A DNA stretch of 64,000 nt from Candidatus Chryseopegocella kryptomonas. GTDB taxonomy: Bacteria; Bacteroidota; Ignavibacteria; Kryptoniales; Kryptoniaceae. Position 1 is the stretch's first letter; the number at the start of each line of letters is the position of its first letter. The stretch is taken from NCBI RefSeq assembly GCF_001536065.1, contig NZ_CZVW01000002.1:62001-126000 (forward strand), in the 5' to 3' direction. The notes beneath the pieces were generated by a model. That model was not told where the DNA came from and searched no databases. It worked only from the letters and a program-made list of their open reading frames with translations. Below are positions 49,668 to 58,911 of the stretch, piece after piece. The position numbers and the translations under genes were made by a program.

Positions 49668-51626
49668 ATGGAAATAAAAAATTCCCAACCCGAGTTAAAA
49701 CTTCAAATCTTGCCGAAAGTAAATTCTCCCGATGATTTAAAGCAATTAAGTGTTCAGGAGCTTGAAGTTCTCGCCGGTGAGATAAGAGAATTCATCATAG
49801 ATGTTATTTCAAAGGTTGGTGGACATCTTGGGGCAAGTTTAGGTGTCGTTGAGTTAACGCTTGCAGTTCATTATGTCTTTAACGCTCCAAGAGACAAAAT
49901 TATATGGGACACAGGTCATCAAGGTTATGTGCATAAGATAATAACTGGACGAAGAGATGTTTTCCATACGATAAGACAATTTCGCGGTATAAGTGGATTT
50001 CTAAAAAGAAGCGAAAGCATTTACGATGTTTTCGGTGCAGGGCATGCCTCAACTTCAATTTCAGCTGCTTTAGGAATAGCAACTGCTCGCGATTTTGACG
50101 GTGAAGATTATAAAGTTGTCGCAATAATCGGCGATGGTGCGATGACTGCGGGGCTTGCTTATGAAGCAATGAACAATGCAGGAATGTTAAGAAAAAATTT
50201 GATTGTGATTTTAAACGATAACAATATGTCAATTTCTCCAAATGTTTGGGCGGTTTCAAAGTATTTTACAGAGTTAATTGCAAGCGAGCAATATAACAAG
50301 TTGAAATCTTTTATCTGGGATTTAACTGGACAGCTTGATGGGATGGGGGATAGAATTAGAAAACTTGCAGCTCGTGTTGAAGGTGGTGTGAAAGCGATAA
50401 TAACTCCGGGGATGCTTTTTGAGGCGCTTGGATTTAGATATTTTGGTCCTGTAAATGGACACAATATCGCAAAACTTATCAAAATTTTGAGCGAGATAAA
50501 GAATCTCAACGGTCCAATTTTGCTTCATGTTATAACTCAAAAAGGCAAAGGTTATAAACCTGCAGAAGAAGACGAACAGAAATATCACGGTGTGACTCCT
50601 TTTGATAAAGTCACAGGTAAAATGTATAAGAGCGATAAACCACAACCACCAAGTTATACAAAAGTTTTCGGAGAGACAGTTGTTCAACTTGCGAAACAAA
50701 ATAAAAGAATAGTCGGGATAACCGCAGCGATGCCAGAAGGCACGGGACTTAACATTTTACAGAGGGAAATTCCAGAGAGATTTTTTGATGTTGGAATAGC
50801 AGAGCAACACGCTGTGACATTTGCAGCTGGGCTTGCGACACAGGGATACATTCCAATCTGTGCAATTTATTCAACATTTTTGCAAAGAGCTTTTGATCAG
50901 ATAATTCACGATGTTGCGCTTCAGCATTTGCATGTTGTGTTTGCAATTGACAGAGCTGGTCTTGTTGGAGCGGATGGACCAACGCATCATGGCGCATTTG
51001 ATTTAAGTTATTTGCGACTTATACCTGGAATGGTGATAATGGCTCCAAAAGATGAAAGCGAATTAAGGGATATGCTTTACACAGCAACGATTTATAATAA
51101 AGGACCAGTTGCCATAAGGTATCCGCGTGGAAGTGGGGTTGGTGTTCCGCTTAAAGATGACTTTGATTATATTGAAATTGGAAAAGCAGAAATTTTGAAA
51201 GAAGGGAAAGATCTTGCGATACTTGCAATTGGAAATATGGTTTATCCAAGTTTAAAGGCATCTGAAAAACTTGCTGAATACGGGATTGATGCAATGGTTG
51301 TGAATATGAGATTTGTTAAACCACTTGATGAAAACTTACTTGATCAAATTTTCCAAAGGTTTGATAAAGTTGTAACAGTTGAAGAGAATACAATTCGTGG
51401 CGGATTTGGAAGTGCTGTTGTTGAATATGCGGTTTCAAAAGGTGTGAAGAATGTTGAATTTTTAATTCACGGTTTGCCCGATGAATTCATTGAGCACGGG
51501 ACACAGCCAGAACTTTGGCGAATGCTTAAACTTGATGCTGATGGGATTGCTCAAAAGATTCTTGAAACATTTAGATTTGAAAAATTAACATTTGAAAGGG
51601 TGGCAATAGATAAAAATCAAAAATAA
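49668..51626 (+). CDS. dxs: 1-deoxy-D-xylulose-5-phosphate synthase
   Basis: 652 residues from ATG 49668, which has AGGTGG eight bases upstream; earlier in-frame starts add an unconserved stretch inside xseB. First enzyme of the MEP isoprenoid pathway; condenses pyruvate and glyceraldehyde-3-phosphate using thiamine diphosphate. Marks: GHLGASLGVVELT, WDTGHQGYVHKI, IGDGAMTAGLAYEAMNNAG (thiamine site), YFGPVNGHN, then the activating glutamate in FDVGIAEQHAVTFAAGLA, and DRAGLVGADGPTHHG. xseA-xseB-(ispA)-dxs order is common; ispA is absent here. Confidence 0.97.
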   Translation: MEIKNSQPELKLQILPKVNSPDDLKQLSVQELEVLAGEIREFIIDVISKVGGHLGASLGVVELTLAVHYVFNAPRDKIIWDTGHQGYVHKIITGRRDVFHTIRQFRGISGFLKRSESIYDVFGAGHASTSISAALGIATARDFDGEDYKVVAIIGDGAMTAGLAYEAMNNAGMLRKNLIVILNDNNMSISPNVWAVSKYFTELIASEQYNKLKSFIWDLTGQLDGMGDRIRKLAARVEGGVKAIITPGMLFEALGFRYFGPVNGHNIAKLIKILSEIKNLNGPILLHVITQKGKGYKPAEEDEQKYHGVTPFDKVTGKMYKSDKPQPPSYTKVFGETVVQLAKQNKRIVGITAAMPEGTGLNILQREIPERFFDVGIAEQHAVTFAAGLATQGYIPICAIYSTFLQRAFDQIIHDVALQHLHVVFAIDRAGLVGADGPTHHGAFDLSYLRLIPGMVIMAPKDESELRDMLYTATIYNKGPVAIRYPRGSGVGVPLKDDFDYIEIGKAEILKEGKDLAILAIGNMVYPSLKASEKLAEYGIDAMVVNMRFVKPLDENLLDQIFQRFDKVVTVEENTIRGGFGSAVVEYAVSKGVKNVEFLIHGLPDEFIEHGTQPELWRMLKLDADGIAQKILETFRFEKLTFERVAIDKNQK

Positions 51627-51635
51627 ATCTGCAAA

Positions 51636-52640
51636 ATGGAGAAAGTTAAACTTGGGATAATTGGACTTGGTGGAATTGCGCAGGGAGTTCATCTTCCAAT
51701 TCTGTCAAAACTTGAAAATGTTCAAATTCTTGCGGTATGCGATACGGATAAGACAAAGGCGAAAATGCTCGCTGAAAAATACAATGTCCCTTACTTTTAC
51801 ACCGATTATGAAAAAATGCTTTATGAAGTTGATGAAATTGAAGCTGTTGAAGTGTTAACACCGACAAATTTGCACGCTGAGATGGTTATCGCTGGCGTCT
51901 CATCAGGAAAAGATGTCTTCGTTGAAAGACCTTTGGCACGGAGTTATAAAGAAGCTGAAAGTGTGGTTAAAGTTATTGAAGAGAAACAACGCAAGGTTAT
52001 GGTTGGAATGAATTTAAGATTTAGACCTGATTGTATGCTGATGAAGGGTTTTATTGAACAGGGAGAACTTGGCTCTGTTTTTTATGTGAAAGCTGGATGG
52101 TTTAAAAGACCCAATGACAAAAAATGGGTTTTGATGAAGGATAAAGCAGGCGGTGGGGTTATGCTTGACCTCGGGATAAGCATCCTTGATCTTGCTCTGT
52201 GGATGGCTGGTTATCCAGAAGTAAGAAGCGTAAACGCAATTTGCTATAAACATCAGACCAAACAAGTTGAAGATAGCGCAATTGTTTTTGTGAAGTTCAA
52301 GAATGATTCAACTCTTTTCATCGATGTAAGCTGGTCTTATGAATTTGAAAACCCAATTTTTTATCTTCACATCTTTGGAACAGAAGGAACGGGCGAATTA
52401 AATCCGTTTAGAATTTACAAAGATATACAGGGGAAACTTATAAATCTTGCACCTGAAAAAATGGACAAGCCAGAAGTTCTTTACTGGAAGTCATATGAGA
52501 ATGAACTTAAACATTTCATCGGAGCTGTGAAAGGTCTTCATCCTCTTATTTCAAGCGCAAAAGATGCACTTTACAGAAACAAAATCGTTGATGCAATTTA
52601 TAAGTCAGCCGAGAAGCGTAAAGAAATTGTTTTGAAGTAA
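51636..52640 (+). CDS. Gfo/Idh/MocA-family oxidoreductase
   Basis: 334 residues. NAD(P)-binding Rossmann start GIIGLGGIAQGVHLP and a C-terminal alpha/beta domain (GMNLRFRPDC, GGGVMLDLGISILDLALWMAG). The family motif EKP, whose lysine is catalytic in many members, reads VERPLA here. In other positions the sequence is normal, so activity may be changed or rely on another residue. Substrate is not deducible. It lies 10 bases after dxs and 21 before tmk. Confidence 0.9.
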   Translation: MEKVKLGIIGLGGIAQGVHLPILSKLENVQILAVCDTDKTKAKMLAEKYNVPYFYTDYEKMLYEVDEIEAVEVLTPTNLHAEMVIAGVSSGKDVFVERPLARSYKEAESVVKVIEEKQRKVMVGMNLRFRPDCMLMKGFIEQGELGSVFYVKAGWFKRPNDKKWVLMKDKAGGGVMLDLGISILDLALWMAGYPEVRSVNAICYKHQTKQVEDSAIVFVKFKNDSTLFIDVSWSYEFENPIFYLHIFGTEGTGELNPFRIYKDIQGKLINLAPEKMDKPEVLYWKSYENELKHFIGAVKGLHPLISSAKDALYRNKIVDAIYKSAEKRKEIVLK

Positions 52641-52660
52641 AATTTAGAAATCAATTTAAA

Positions 52661-53302
52661 ATGCTCATAACTTTTGAAGGTGTTGATCTCTGCGGAAAAA
52701 CGACGCAGGCAGAGATTTTGATCAAAAGATTGAAAGACCTTGGTTATGATGTCGTTTTTGTAAGAGAGCCGGGCGGAACAAAAATATCTGAGATGATAAG
52801 AGATATTTTGCTTGATCTGAGAAATCTTGAAATGGATTCAATCACGGAATTGTTTCTCTTCTCCGCAAGCCGAGCGCAACTTGTAAAAGAAATCATATTG
52901 CCAGCTCTTAACAGTGGAAAAATCGTCATCTGCGATAGATTTTATGATTCAACGCTTGCTTATCAAGGTTATGGGCGGGGAATTGATATTGAAAAAATCA
53001 AGGTTATAAATGAGCTTGCTTCGTCGGGGCTTGTCCCAGATGTCACTTTTTTGATTGATATACCTGTTGATGAAATTTACAGGAGAAAAAGCAAGGTGAT
53101 TGAAACAGGTGGTGTTAAGAACAGCACAGATAGAATGGAAAGCTCCGGAGTTGAATTTTATGAGAGAGTAAGACGAGGTTATCTTGAAATTGCAAAGATG
53201 AGCGAAAGATTTGTCGTCATAGATGGGACGATGGGAATTGATGAGATAAGCGAAAAAATTTGGTCAATCGTTTTTGAAAAATTAAAATTGCAGGTGAGAT
53301 GA
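52661..53302 (+). CDS. tmk: Thymidylate kinase
   Basis: 213 residues. Phosphorylates dTMP to dTDP. P-loop FEGVDLCGKTTQ (the usual form is GxDGxGKTT; here Leu-Cys replaces Gly-x), REPGGTKISEMIRD, the DRF/DRY motif CDRFYDSTLAYQGYGRG, and lid segment RRKSKVIETGG. Stop overlaps the ctpA start by four bases (ATGA). Confidence 0.95.
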   Translation: MLITFEGVDLCGKTTQAEILIKRLKDLGYDVVFVREPGGTKISEMIRDILLDLRNLEMDSITELFLFSASRAQLVKEIILPALNSGKIVICDRFYDSTLAYQGYGRGIDIEKIKVINELASSGLVPDVTFLIDIPVDEIYRRKSKVIETGGVKNSTDRMESSGVEFYERVRRGYLEIAKMSERFVVIDGTMGIDEISEKIWSIVFEKLKLQVR

Positions 53303-54954
53303 AAAGAAAAATTTTATTTTTCAGCTTTGCATTTTTTGTCATTCTTGCGTTTTTTAGAATTGAATTTTTCCAGAGTCGTGGCGATGATCTGTTTTTCAAG
53401 ATGAACAAAAGTTTTGAGATTCTGGGGAAAATTTATAAAGAGGTGATCTTGAATTATGTTGATGAGGTTGACCCTGAAAAATTTATGAGAGCAGGGATAA
53501 AGGGAATGTTAAGCGAGCTTGACCCATACACTGTTTTCATAGATGAAAAGCACAGCGAAGAGGTTGACGCATTAACTACTGGAAAATATGGAGGAATTGG
53601 GGTTTCAATCTCAAAATTTGACACAGCGATATTTGTTATTAAAGTTTCAAAGAGTTATCCTGCTGATAAAGCCGGAATAAAAGTCGGAGATGTTATAGTT
53701 CAAATTGACAGTGTGCAGGTGAAAGATAAATCACTTGATGAGGTAAGAACTTTGATGGTTGGGAAACCGGGAACGACGATCAAACTTAAAATTTTAAGGG
53801 AAGGGGTTGGACATCCACTTGTTTTTGAACTTAACAGGGAAGAAGTTGAAGTCAAAAATATAACTTATTACGATTTCATTGAGGATGGGATTGCTTATGT
53901 GAAACTTGAGAGATTTTCAAGAAATGCGGGTGAAGAACTTAGAAAAGCGATAAAAAATCTTCAATCAAAAGGTCAGATAAATGGCTTCATACTTGATTTG
54001 CGGGATAATCCGGGTGGATTACTTGATGCAGCTGTTGATGTAGTTGAAAAATTCATTCCCGAGGGAAGTTTGGTTGTTTCAACAAAAGGACGAAAACCGG
54101 ATGCTGTGAGAAATTATTATTCAACGGAAAAACCATTACTTCCAGATGTTCCACTTTGTGTAATTGTGAATAATTCAAGCGCAAGTGCAAGTGAAATTGT
54201 TGCTGGCGCAATTCAAGACCTTGATCGTGGGATTATACTCGGGACGAGAACTTTTGGAAAAGGACTTGTCCAAACGATAAGTTATCTTTCATACAACACT
54301 TTTCTTAAAATGACGACTGCAAAGTATTACACACCGAGCGGTCGCTGTATACAGGAGATTGATTATTTCCACAAGCCAGATGGTGTATTTATCTCAAAGC
54401 CGGATTCTGAGAAAAAAGTTTTTAAAACAAAACTTGGGCGAACGGTTTATGCGGAAGGTGGAATAACTCCGGACACAGTTGTTGAGAGTGAAAAAAGAAG
54501 CGATTTCGTTGAAGCGCTCGTAAGAAACAGAATGTTTTTTAAATTTGCAAATCTTTTCTCTGCGAAAAATCAAACTCTGTCAGATGATTTTAAAATCACG
54601 GATCAGATTTTTAGCGAGTTCAAAGAATTTGTTATGAAAAATAATTTTGTTTTCAAGGATAGTTTTGAGATAAATCTTGAAAAAGCAATTGAATACGCAA
54701 AGAAGCAAAAGTATAGCAACGGCTTTGTTTATGATGTTGAATTAACACTTAACAGAATCAAAAATCAAAAGATTGACTACTTCAAACTTTATCGTGATGA
54801 AATTGAGAAGGAACTTATGCGTGAGATTCTTTCAAGATACAAATATGAGGATGAAGTTATAGCGTGGGCGATAAAATACGATGAACAGGTCAAAAGTGCT
54901 GTCTCAATTTTGAAGGAGAAAAAAATTTATAACTCACTTCTTGGATTGAAATGA
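53299..54954 (+). CDS. ctpA: C-terminal processing peptidase (S41, CtpA/Prc)
   Basis: 551 residues. N-terminal hydrophobic segment (6-24) exports or anchors it in the periplasm. A PDZ domain (about 95-170, GGIGVSI, AGIKVGDVIVQID) precedes the S41 core with nucleophile Ser296 (NNSSASASEIVAGA) and Lys321 (RTFGKGLVQ). The family trims periplasmic or lipoprotein C-termini. A C-terminal helical extension of about 140 residues follows the protease core. The next gene starts within its stop codon region (ATGA). Confidence 0.95.
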   Translation: MKRKILFFSFAFFVILAFFRIEFFQSRGDDLFFKMNKSFEILGKIYKEVILNYVDEVDPEKFMRAGIKGMLSELDPYTVFIDEKHSEEVDALTTGKYGGIGVSISKFDTAIFVIKVSKSYPADKAGIKVGDVIVQIDSVQVKDKSLDEVRTLMVGKPGTTIKLKILREGVGHPLVFELNREEVEVKNITYYDFIEDGIAYVKLERFSRNAGEELRKAIKNLQSKGQINGFILDLRDNPGGLLDAAVDVVEKFIPEGSLVVSTKGRKPDAVRNYYSTEKPLLPDVPLCVIVNNSSASASEIVAGAIQDLDRGIILGTRTFGKGLVQTISYLSYNTFLKMTTAKYYTPSGRCIQEIDYFHKPDGVFISKPDSEKKVFKTKLGRTVYAEGGITPDTVVESEKRSDFVEALVRNRMFFKFANLFSAKNQTLSDDFKITDQIFSEFKEFVMKNNFVFKDSFEINLEKAIEYAKKQKYSNGFVYDVELTLNRIKNQKIDYFKLYRDEIEKELMREILSRYKYEDEVIAWAIKYDEQVKSAVSILKEKKIYNSLLGLK

Positions 54955-55772
54955 TAATCTGGAAAATTTTACTTTTATTCGTCTCTGGACTTTTTGCTGG
55001 TTTTTTAGCAGGTTTTTTTGGAATCGGTGGGGGAATAATCCTTGTGTTAATTTTGATGTATTATTACGATGGAATTGGAATCTCACCAGATTTGATACCA
55101 AAAATTGCAGTTGCAACAAGTTTATTCACAATTGTTTTCACATCAATATCAAGCACATTGAAACAGTATGAGAACAAAAATGTTGAATGGAAACTTACAA
55201 TTACGATGGGAACTGCTTCGGTTATATCGGCTCTTTTCGGGAGCAAAATTGCTTCTTCTGTGTCTGGAAGTTTTATAAAGATATTTATAGTCGTTGTTAT
55301 AATTCTTGCGGGTTTGAGAATGCTTTTTCTTGGAAATTCGGAAATAGATGTTGATGACTTAACAGATTACAAAAGCAATGTGAATCCAGTTTCTGCATTT
55401 TTCTGGGGATTTATCGCTGGGATAATCTCAATTTTTGCAGGCGTTGGCGGTGGAATTTTGCTCGTTCCAGTGATGAATAACTTAATGAAAATTCCGATAA
55501 AAAGGGCAATTGGGACATCAAGCTCAATAATTGTCTTGACTTCGTTGTTTGGGACACTTGGCTATATAATCAACGGTCTTGGAAAACCTGAACTTAGCGA
55601 GCTTGGAACAATCGGATTTGTTGATTATACCGCTGGAATTCCAATTTTACTTGGTTCAGTGATAACAAGCAGATTTGGTGCACACGCATCTTATAGAACA
55701 AAATCCAAAATTTTGAAAAAACTTTTTGCTTTGCTCTTGATAACCGTTGCGATTGTGACATTTTTTAAATAA
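54951..55772 (+). CDS. TauE/SafE-family sulfite/anion exporter
   Basis: 273 residues, eight predicted membrane helices in two homologous halves, each with a glycine-rich motif (AGFFGIGGGI at about 20-29 and FAGVGGGILLVP at about 163-174). The family moves sulfonates, sulfite or related anions out of the cell. No sulfur-metabolism gene is adjacent. It overlaps ctpA by four bases. Confidence 0.9.
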   Translation: MIIWKILLLFVSGLFAGFLAGFFGIGGGIILVLILMYYYDGIGISPDLIPKIAVATSLFTIVFTSISSTLKQYENKNVEWKLTITMGTASVISALFGSKIASSVSGSFIKIFIVVVIILAGLRMLFLGNSEIDVDDLTDYKSNVNPVSAFFWGFIAGIISIFAGVGGGILLVPVMNNLMKIPIKRAIGTSSSIIVLTSLFGTLGYIINGLGKPELSELGTIGFVDYTAGIPILLGSVITSRFGAHASYRTKSKILKKLFALLLITVAIVTFFK

Positions 55773-55786
55773 AATTCCACAAAGTT

Positions 55787-56803
55787 ATGCTACTTAAATA
55801 CCGCACATTTGAGCTGAAATTGAAACATCCATTTAAAATAACACGTGGAGTTAGAACATCAAATTGGGTTGTTTTGATTGAAATTGAACACGATGGAATC
55901 GTTGGCTATGGTGAAGCTTCGCCTTCACCAAGATATGGTGAAAGCATTGAGACGGTGCAAAATTTTTTAAAAAGCGTTGACCTTTCAAAGTTTGATGATC
56001 CGTTTCAAATTGAAGATATCTTGAATTATGTTGATTCAATTCAGCCAGGGAATACATCCGCAAAAGCAGGGATTGACATCGCATTGCACGATCTCATTGG
56101 AAAAATTTTGAATGTTCCACTTTACAAAATTTTTGGGTTGAATAAAGAGAAAACGCCTGTGACTTCATTTACAATTGGAATTGATGAGCCAGAAGTTATT
56201 GAAAGAAAAGTTGAAGAAGCCGAAGAATATCCGATTTTAAAAGTTAAGCTTGGTCTTGAAAATGATGAAGAAATCATTAAAACGATACGAAAGATGACGG
56301 ATAAAAAAATTCGTGTTGATGCGAACGAAGGGTGGAAGACAAAAGAGATTGCGCTTGAGAAGATAAAGTGGCTTCAAGATCAAGGGGTTGAATTTGTTGA
56401 ACAGCCGATGCCAGCTGATGACCTTGACTCTGTCGCATGGGTTAGAGATAAAGTTGATATTCCGATAATTGCTGATGAGAACTGTGTTCGTCTTTGGGAT
56501 GTTCCAAATTTAGGAAAGGCGTATGATGGAATTAACATAAAACTTATGAAATGCACTGGGATAAGAGAGGCGATAAAGATGATAAACACAGCAAGGGCGA
56601 TGAATATGAAAGTTATGCTTGGCTGTATGATTGAATCGTCAGTTGGAATTACAGCGGGAGCTCAGATTTCACCGCTTGTTGATTACGCTGACCTTGATGG
56701 AAATCTTTTGATAACAAATGATCCTTTTGAAGGTGTTAAAGTTAAAAATGGAAAATTAATTCTCCCGGATGAACCGGGGCTTGGAGTAAAAAAATTATTT
56801 TAA
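55787..56803 (+). CDS. Dipeptide epimerase (L-Ala-D/L-Glu epimerase type, enolase superfamily)
   Basis: 338 residues. Catalytic bases are Lys152-x-Lys154 (LKVKLG) and Lys252 (NIKLMK); metal ligands Asp178 (VDANEGW), Glu205 (FVEQPM) and Asp230 (IIADENC). The N-terminal cap and RTSNWVVLIEIE start are typical. The pattern KVK...D...E...D...K is the muconate-lactonising subgroup, to which L-Ala-D/L-Glu epimerases of peptidoglycan peptide recycling belong. Exact substrate cannot be read. Confidence 0.88.
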   Translation: MLLKYRTFELKLKHPFKITRGVRTSNWVVLIEIEHDGIVGYGEASPSPRYGESIETVQNFLKSVDLSKFDDPFQIEDILNYVDSIQPGNTSAKAGIDIALHDLIGKILNVPLYKIFGLNKEKTPVTSFTIGIDEPEVIERKVEEAEEYPILKVKLGLENDEEIIKTIRKMTDKKIRVDANEGWKTKEIALEKIKWLQDQGVEFVEQPMPADDLDSVAWVRDKVDIPIIADENCVRLWDVPNLGKAYDGINIKLMKCTGIREAIKMINTARAMNMKVMLGCMIESSVGITAGAQISPLVDYADLDGNLLITNDPFEGVKVKNGKLILPDEPGLGVKKLF

Positions 56804-56807
56804 TGCC

Positions 56808-57026
56808 ATGTTTTTCAAAAAATCACAACATCTTCGCTTTGAATACATCCCGCGCTATTATGACCCGAGCAAGGATGAAGAATTGAAAAGAAGAGAAAGG
56901 ATCAGGCATAGGTTGAAAATTGAAAGAGTCGGGATTTCGGAGAGAAAGAAAAGGTCTTTGATTTTGTGGTTGATTGCTATTGCAATTGTTTTTTATCTTT
57001 ATCTTGTGCTAGCTGGTGTTTTGTAA
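56808..57026 (+). CDS. Small basic membrane protein, unknown
   Basis: 72 residues. The first 48 residues are rich in Arg, Lys and Glu (KKSQHLRFEYIPRYYDPS, ELKRRERIRHRLKIE) and end in a single membrane helix (about 49-71, LILWLIAIAIVFYLYLVLAGVL in pieces: LWLIAIAIVFYLYLVL). I do not recognise the family. It starts four bases after the epimerase stop. Confidence 0.5.
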   Translation: MFFKKSQHLRFEYIPRYYDPSKDEELKRRERIRHRLKIERVGISERKKRSLILWLIAIAIVFYLYLVLAGVL

Positions 57027-57083
57027 TTTTGGAGTTTTTAAGGTCGTGATGAAATTTGAGTGAAAAATTTAAAATTTCTGAAA

Positions 57084-58907
57084 ATGGGAAGGATAAAAAT
57101 TTTACCCGAGGAGATAGCAAGCAAAATTGCAGCTGGGGAAGTAATTCAACGACCTGAATCCGTCGTTAAAGAGTTAGTTGAAAATTCAATTGATGCGGGC
57201 GCAAAAAACATAACAGTAATTTTGAAAGATGCTGGGAAAACATTAATTCAGGTGATTGACGATGGATGTGGGATGAGCGAAGATGACGCTGTTATTGCAT
57301 TTGAAAGACACGCAACGAGCAAAATTCAAACGTATGAAGACCTTGAAAATATAAAGACGCTTGGTTTCAGAGGAGAAGCACTTGCATCAATCGCAGCAGT
57401 TTCACAAGTTGAGATGAAGACGAGAACGGCAGATGAAGAACTTGCAACACTTGTTAAGATTGAGGGTGGCAAATTAATTGAAGTTTCAAAAACTTCACAT
57501 CCGCCCGGGACATCAATTTCTGTCAAAAATCTTTTCTTCAACACTCCAGCAAGGCGAAATTTTCTCAAAAGCAATCACACGGAATTCAAACATGCTTATG
57601 AAGCATTTATTAGATTTGCGCTTGCATATCCGGAGATATCGTTTGAATTTATAAGCGATGACGAGCAAATAGCAAAATTTGAAGCTTGTGATTTTGAAAC
57701 AAGGATAAAACAAGTTTTCGGAGAAAAATTTTTTGAAACTCTCATACCTGTAAAGGAAAAAACTGAATATATAAGCATATACGGATACACAAGCAAGCCA
57801 GAATTTTCACGAAAGACAAAATCAGATCAATTTATTTTCCTCAACCGTCGTTATATCGTCAATCGTTCAATAAATCACGCTGTGTATAACGCTTATGAGC
57901 ATTTGATTGATAAAGGAAGTTTCCCATCATTTATTCTTATGCTTGAAATTGACCCGAGACATGTTGATGTAAATGTTCATCCGTCAAAGCTTGAAGTTAA
58001 GTTTGAAGATGAATCCGGAGTTTACAATTTCGTTCGTGCAGTTGTAAAGCATTCGCTTTCGCAATTTAATCTCATCCCTGAACTTACGCTTGAGTCAACG
58101 GGAGAGATAAAAATTCAACCGTCAACGAATCTTTCCGAGATAAAGCACAGATTGATTACTCTAACCGAGCCGATGAAAGAAAAAATTCAAAAAGAGCAAC
58201 AGTATTCGCTTGAACTAATAACTTCATCATTTCCTGAAGCGAAGACAGGGACAGAACTTGATGTGAAGAAAGTTGAAAAAATTTCAAGAGAGATTGAAAG
58301 TGCGATCATCACGGCACAGGAGGAGAAATCCGATGAAAGCATCACATTTATGCAGGTTCACAATAAATACATAATAGCGCAGATAAAGACGGGTTTGATG
58401 ATAATTGATCAACATGTCGCACACGAGCGAATTCTTTACGAGAGAGCGCTTGATAGTTTAAATTCAAACTCTCCATTCACACAGCAATTGTTGTTTCCGC
58501 AGACCATTGAGCTTACGCCCGCAGATATGGCTATCGTTAAGGAGTTAAAAGATTATCTTGAAAACCTTGGATTTGATTTAAGGATTTTTGGAAAAAATAC
58601 AGTTATACTCTACGGAGTTCCACCAGAGGTTAAGCAGGGAGCTGAAAAGAAAATTTTGCAGGAGATAATTGACCTTTACAAAGAAAATTCAAACACTGAT
58701 CCAGAATTAACACCACGGGAAAATCTCGCAAAGGCGTTTGCCTGTAAAACAGCAATTAAAGCGGGGGATAAATTAACGCCTGAAGAAATTCAAGTTTTGA
58801 TTGATCAACTCTTCCTCACACGCAATCCTTATGTTTGCCCGCATGGAAGACCGATCATCATAAAAATTTCAATTGAAGAACTTGACAAAAGATTCGGTAG
58901 GACTTAA
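57084..58907 (+). CDS. mutL: DNA mismatch repair protein MutL
   Basis: 607 residues from ATG 57084; a GTG eight codons upstream is possible but its residues do not fit. The GHKL ATPase domain shows IAAGEVIQRPESVVKELVENSIDAGA in pieces (Glu in VVKELVENS, DDGCGM, LGFRGEALASIAAV). The dimer domain carries the endonuclease motif DQHVAHERILYE (usual form DQHA-x2-E-x4-E) and CKTAIKAGD plus CPHGRP, so it should nick DNA itself, as expected without MutH. Confidence 0.95.
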   Translation: MGRIKILPEEIASKIAAGEVIQRPESVVKELVENSIDAGAKNITVILKDAGKTLIQVIDDGCGMSEDDAVIAFERHATSKIQTYEDLENIKTLGFRGEALASIAAVSQVEMKTRTADEELATLVKIEGGKLIEVSKTSHPPGTSISVKNLFFNTPARRNFLKSNHTEFKHAYEAFIRFALAYPEISFEFISDDEQIAKFEACDFETRIKQVFGEKFFETLIPVKEKTEYISIYGYTSKPEFSRKTKSDQFIFLNRRYIVNRSINHAVYNAYEHLIDKGSFPSFILMLEIDPRHVDVNVHPSKLEVKFEDESGVYNFVRAVVKHSLSQFNLIPELTLESTGEIKIQPSTNLSEIKHRLITLTEPMKEKIQKEQQYSLELITSSFPEAKTGTELDVKKVEKISREIESAIITAQEEKSDESITFMQVHNKYIIAQIKTGLMIIDQHVAHERILYERALDSLNSNSPFTQQLLFPQTIELTPADMAIVKELKDYLENLGFDLRIFGKNTVILYGVPPEVKQGAEKKILQEIIDLYKENSNTDPELTPRENLAKAFACKTAIKAGDKLTPEEIQVLIDQLFLTRNPYVCPHGRPIIIKISIEELDKRFGRT

Positions 58908-58911
58908 TCTT

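Noticed and set aside
57060-57083. GTG start eight codons upstream of mutL
   Set aside because: The ATG at 57084 gives the usual MGRIKILP beginning, and the extra residues do not fit the family.
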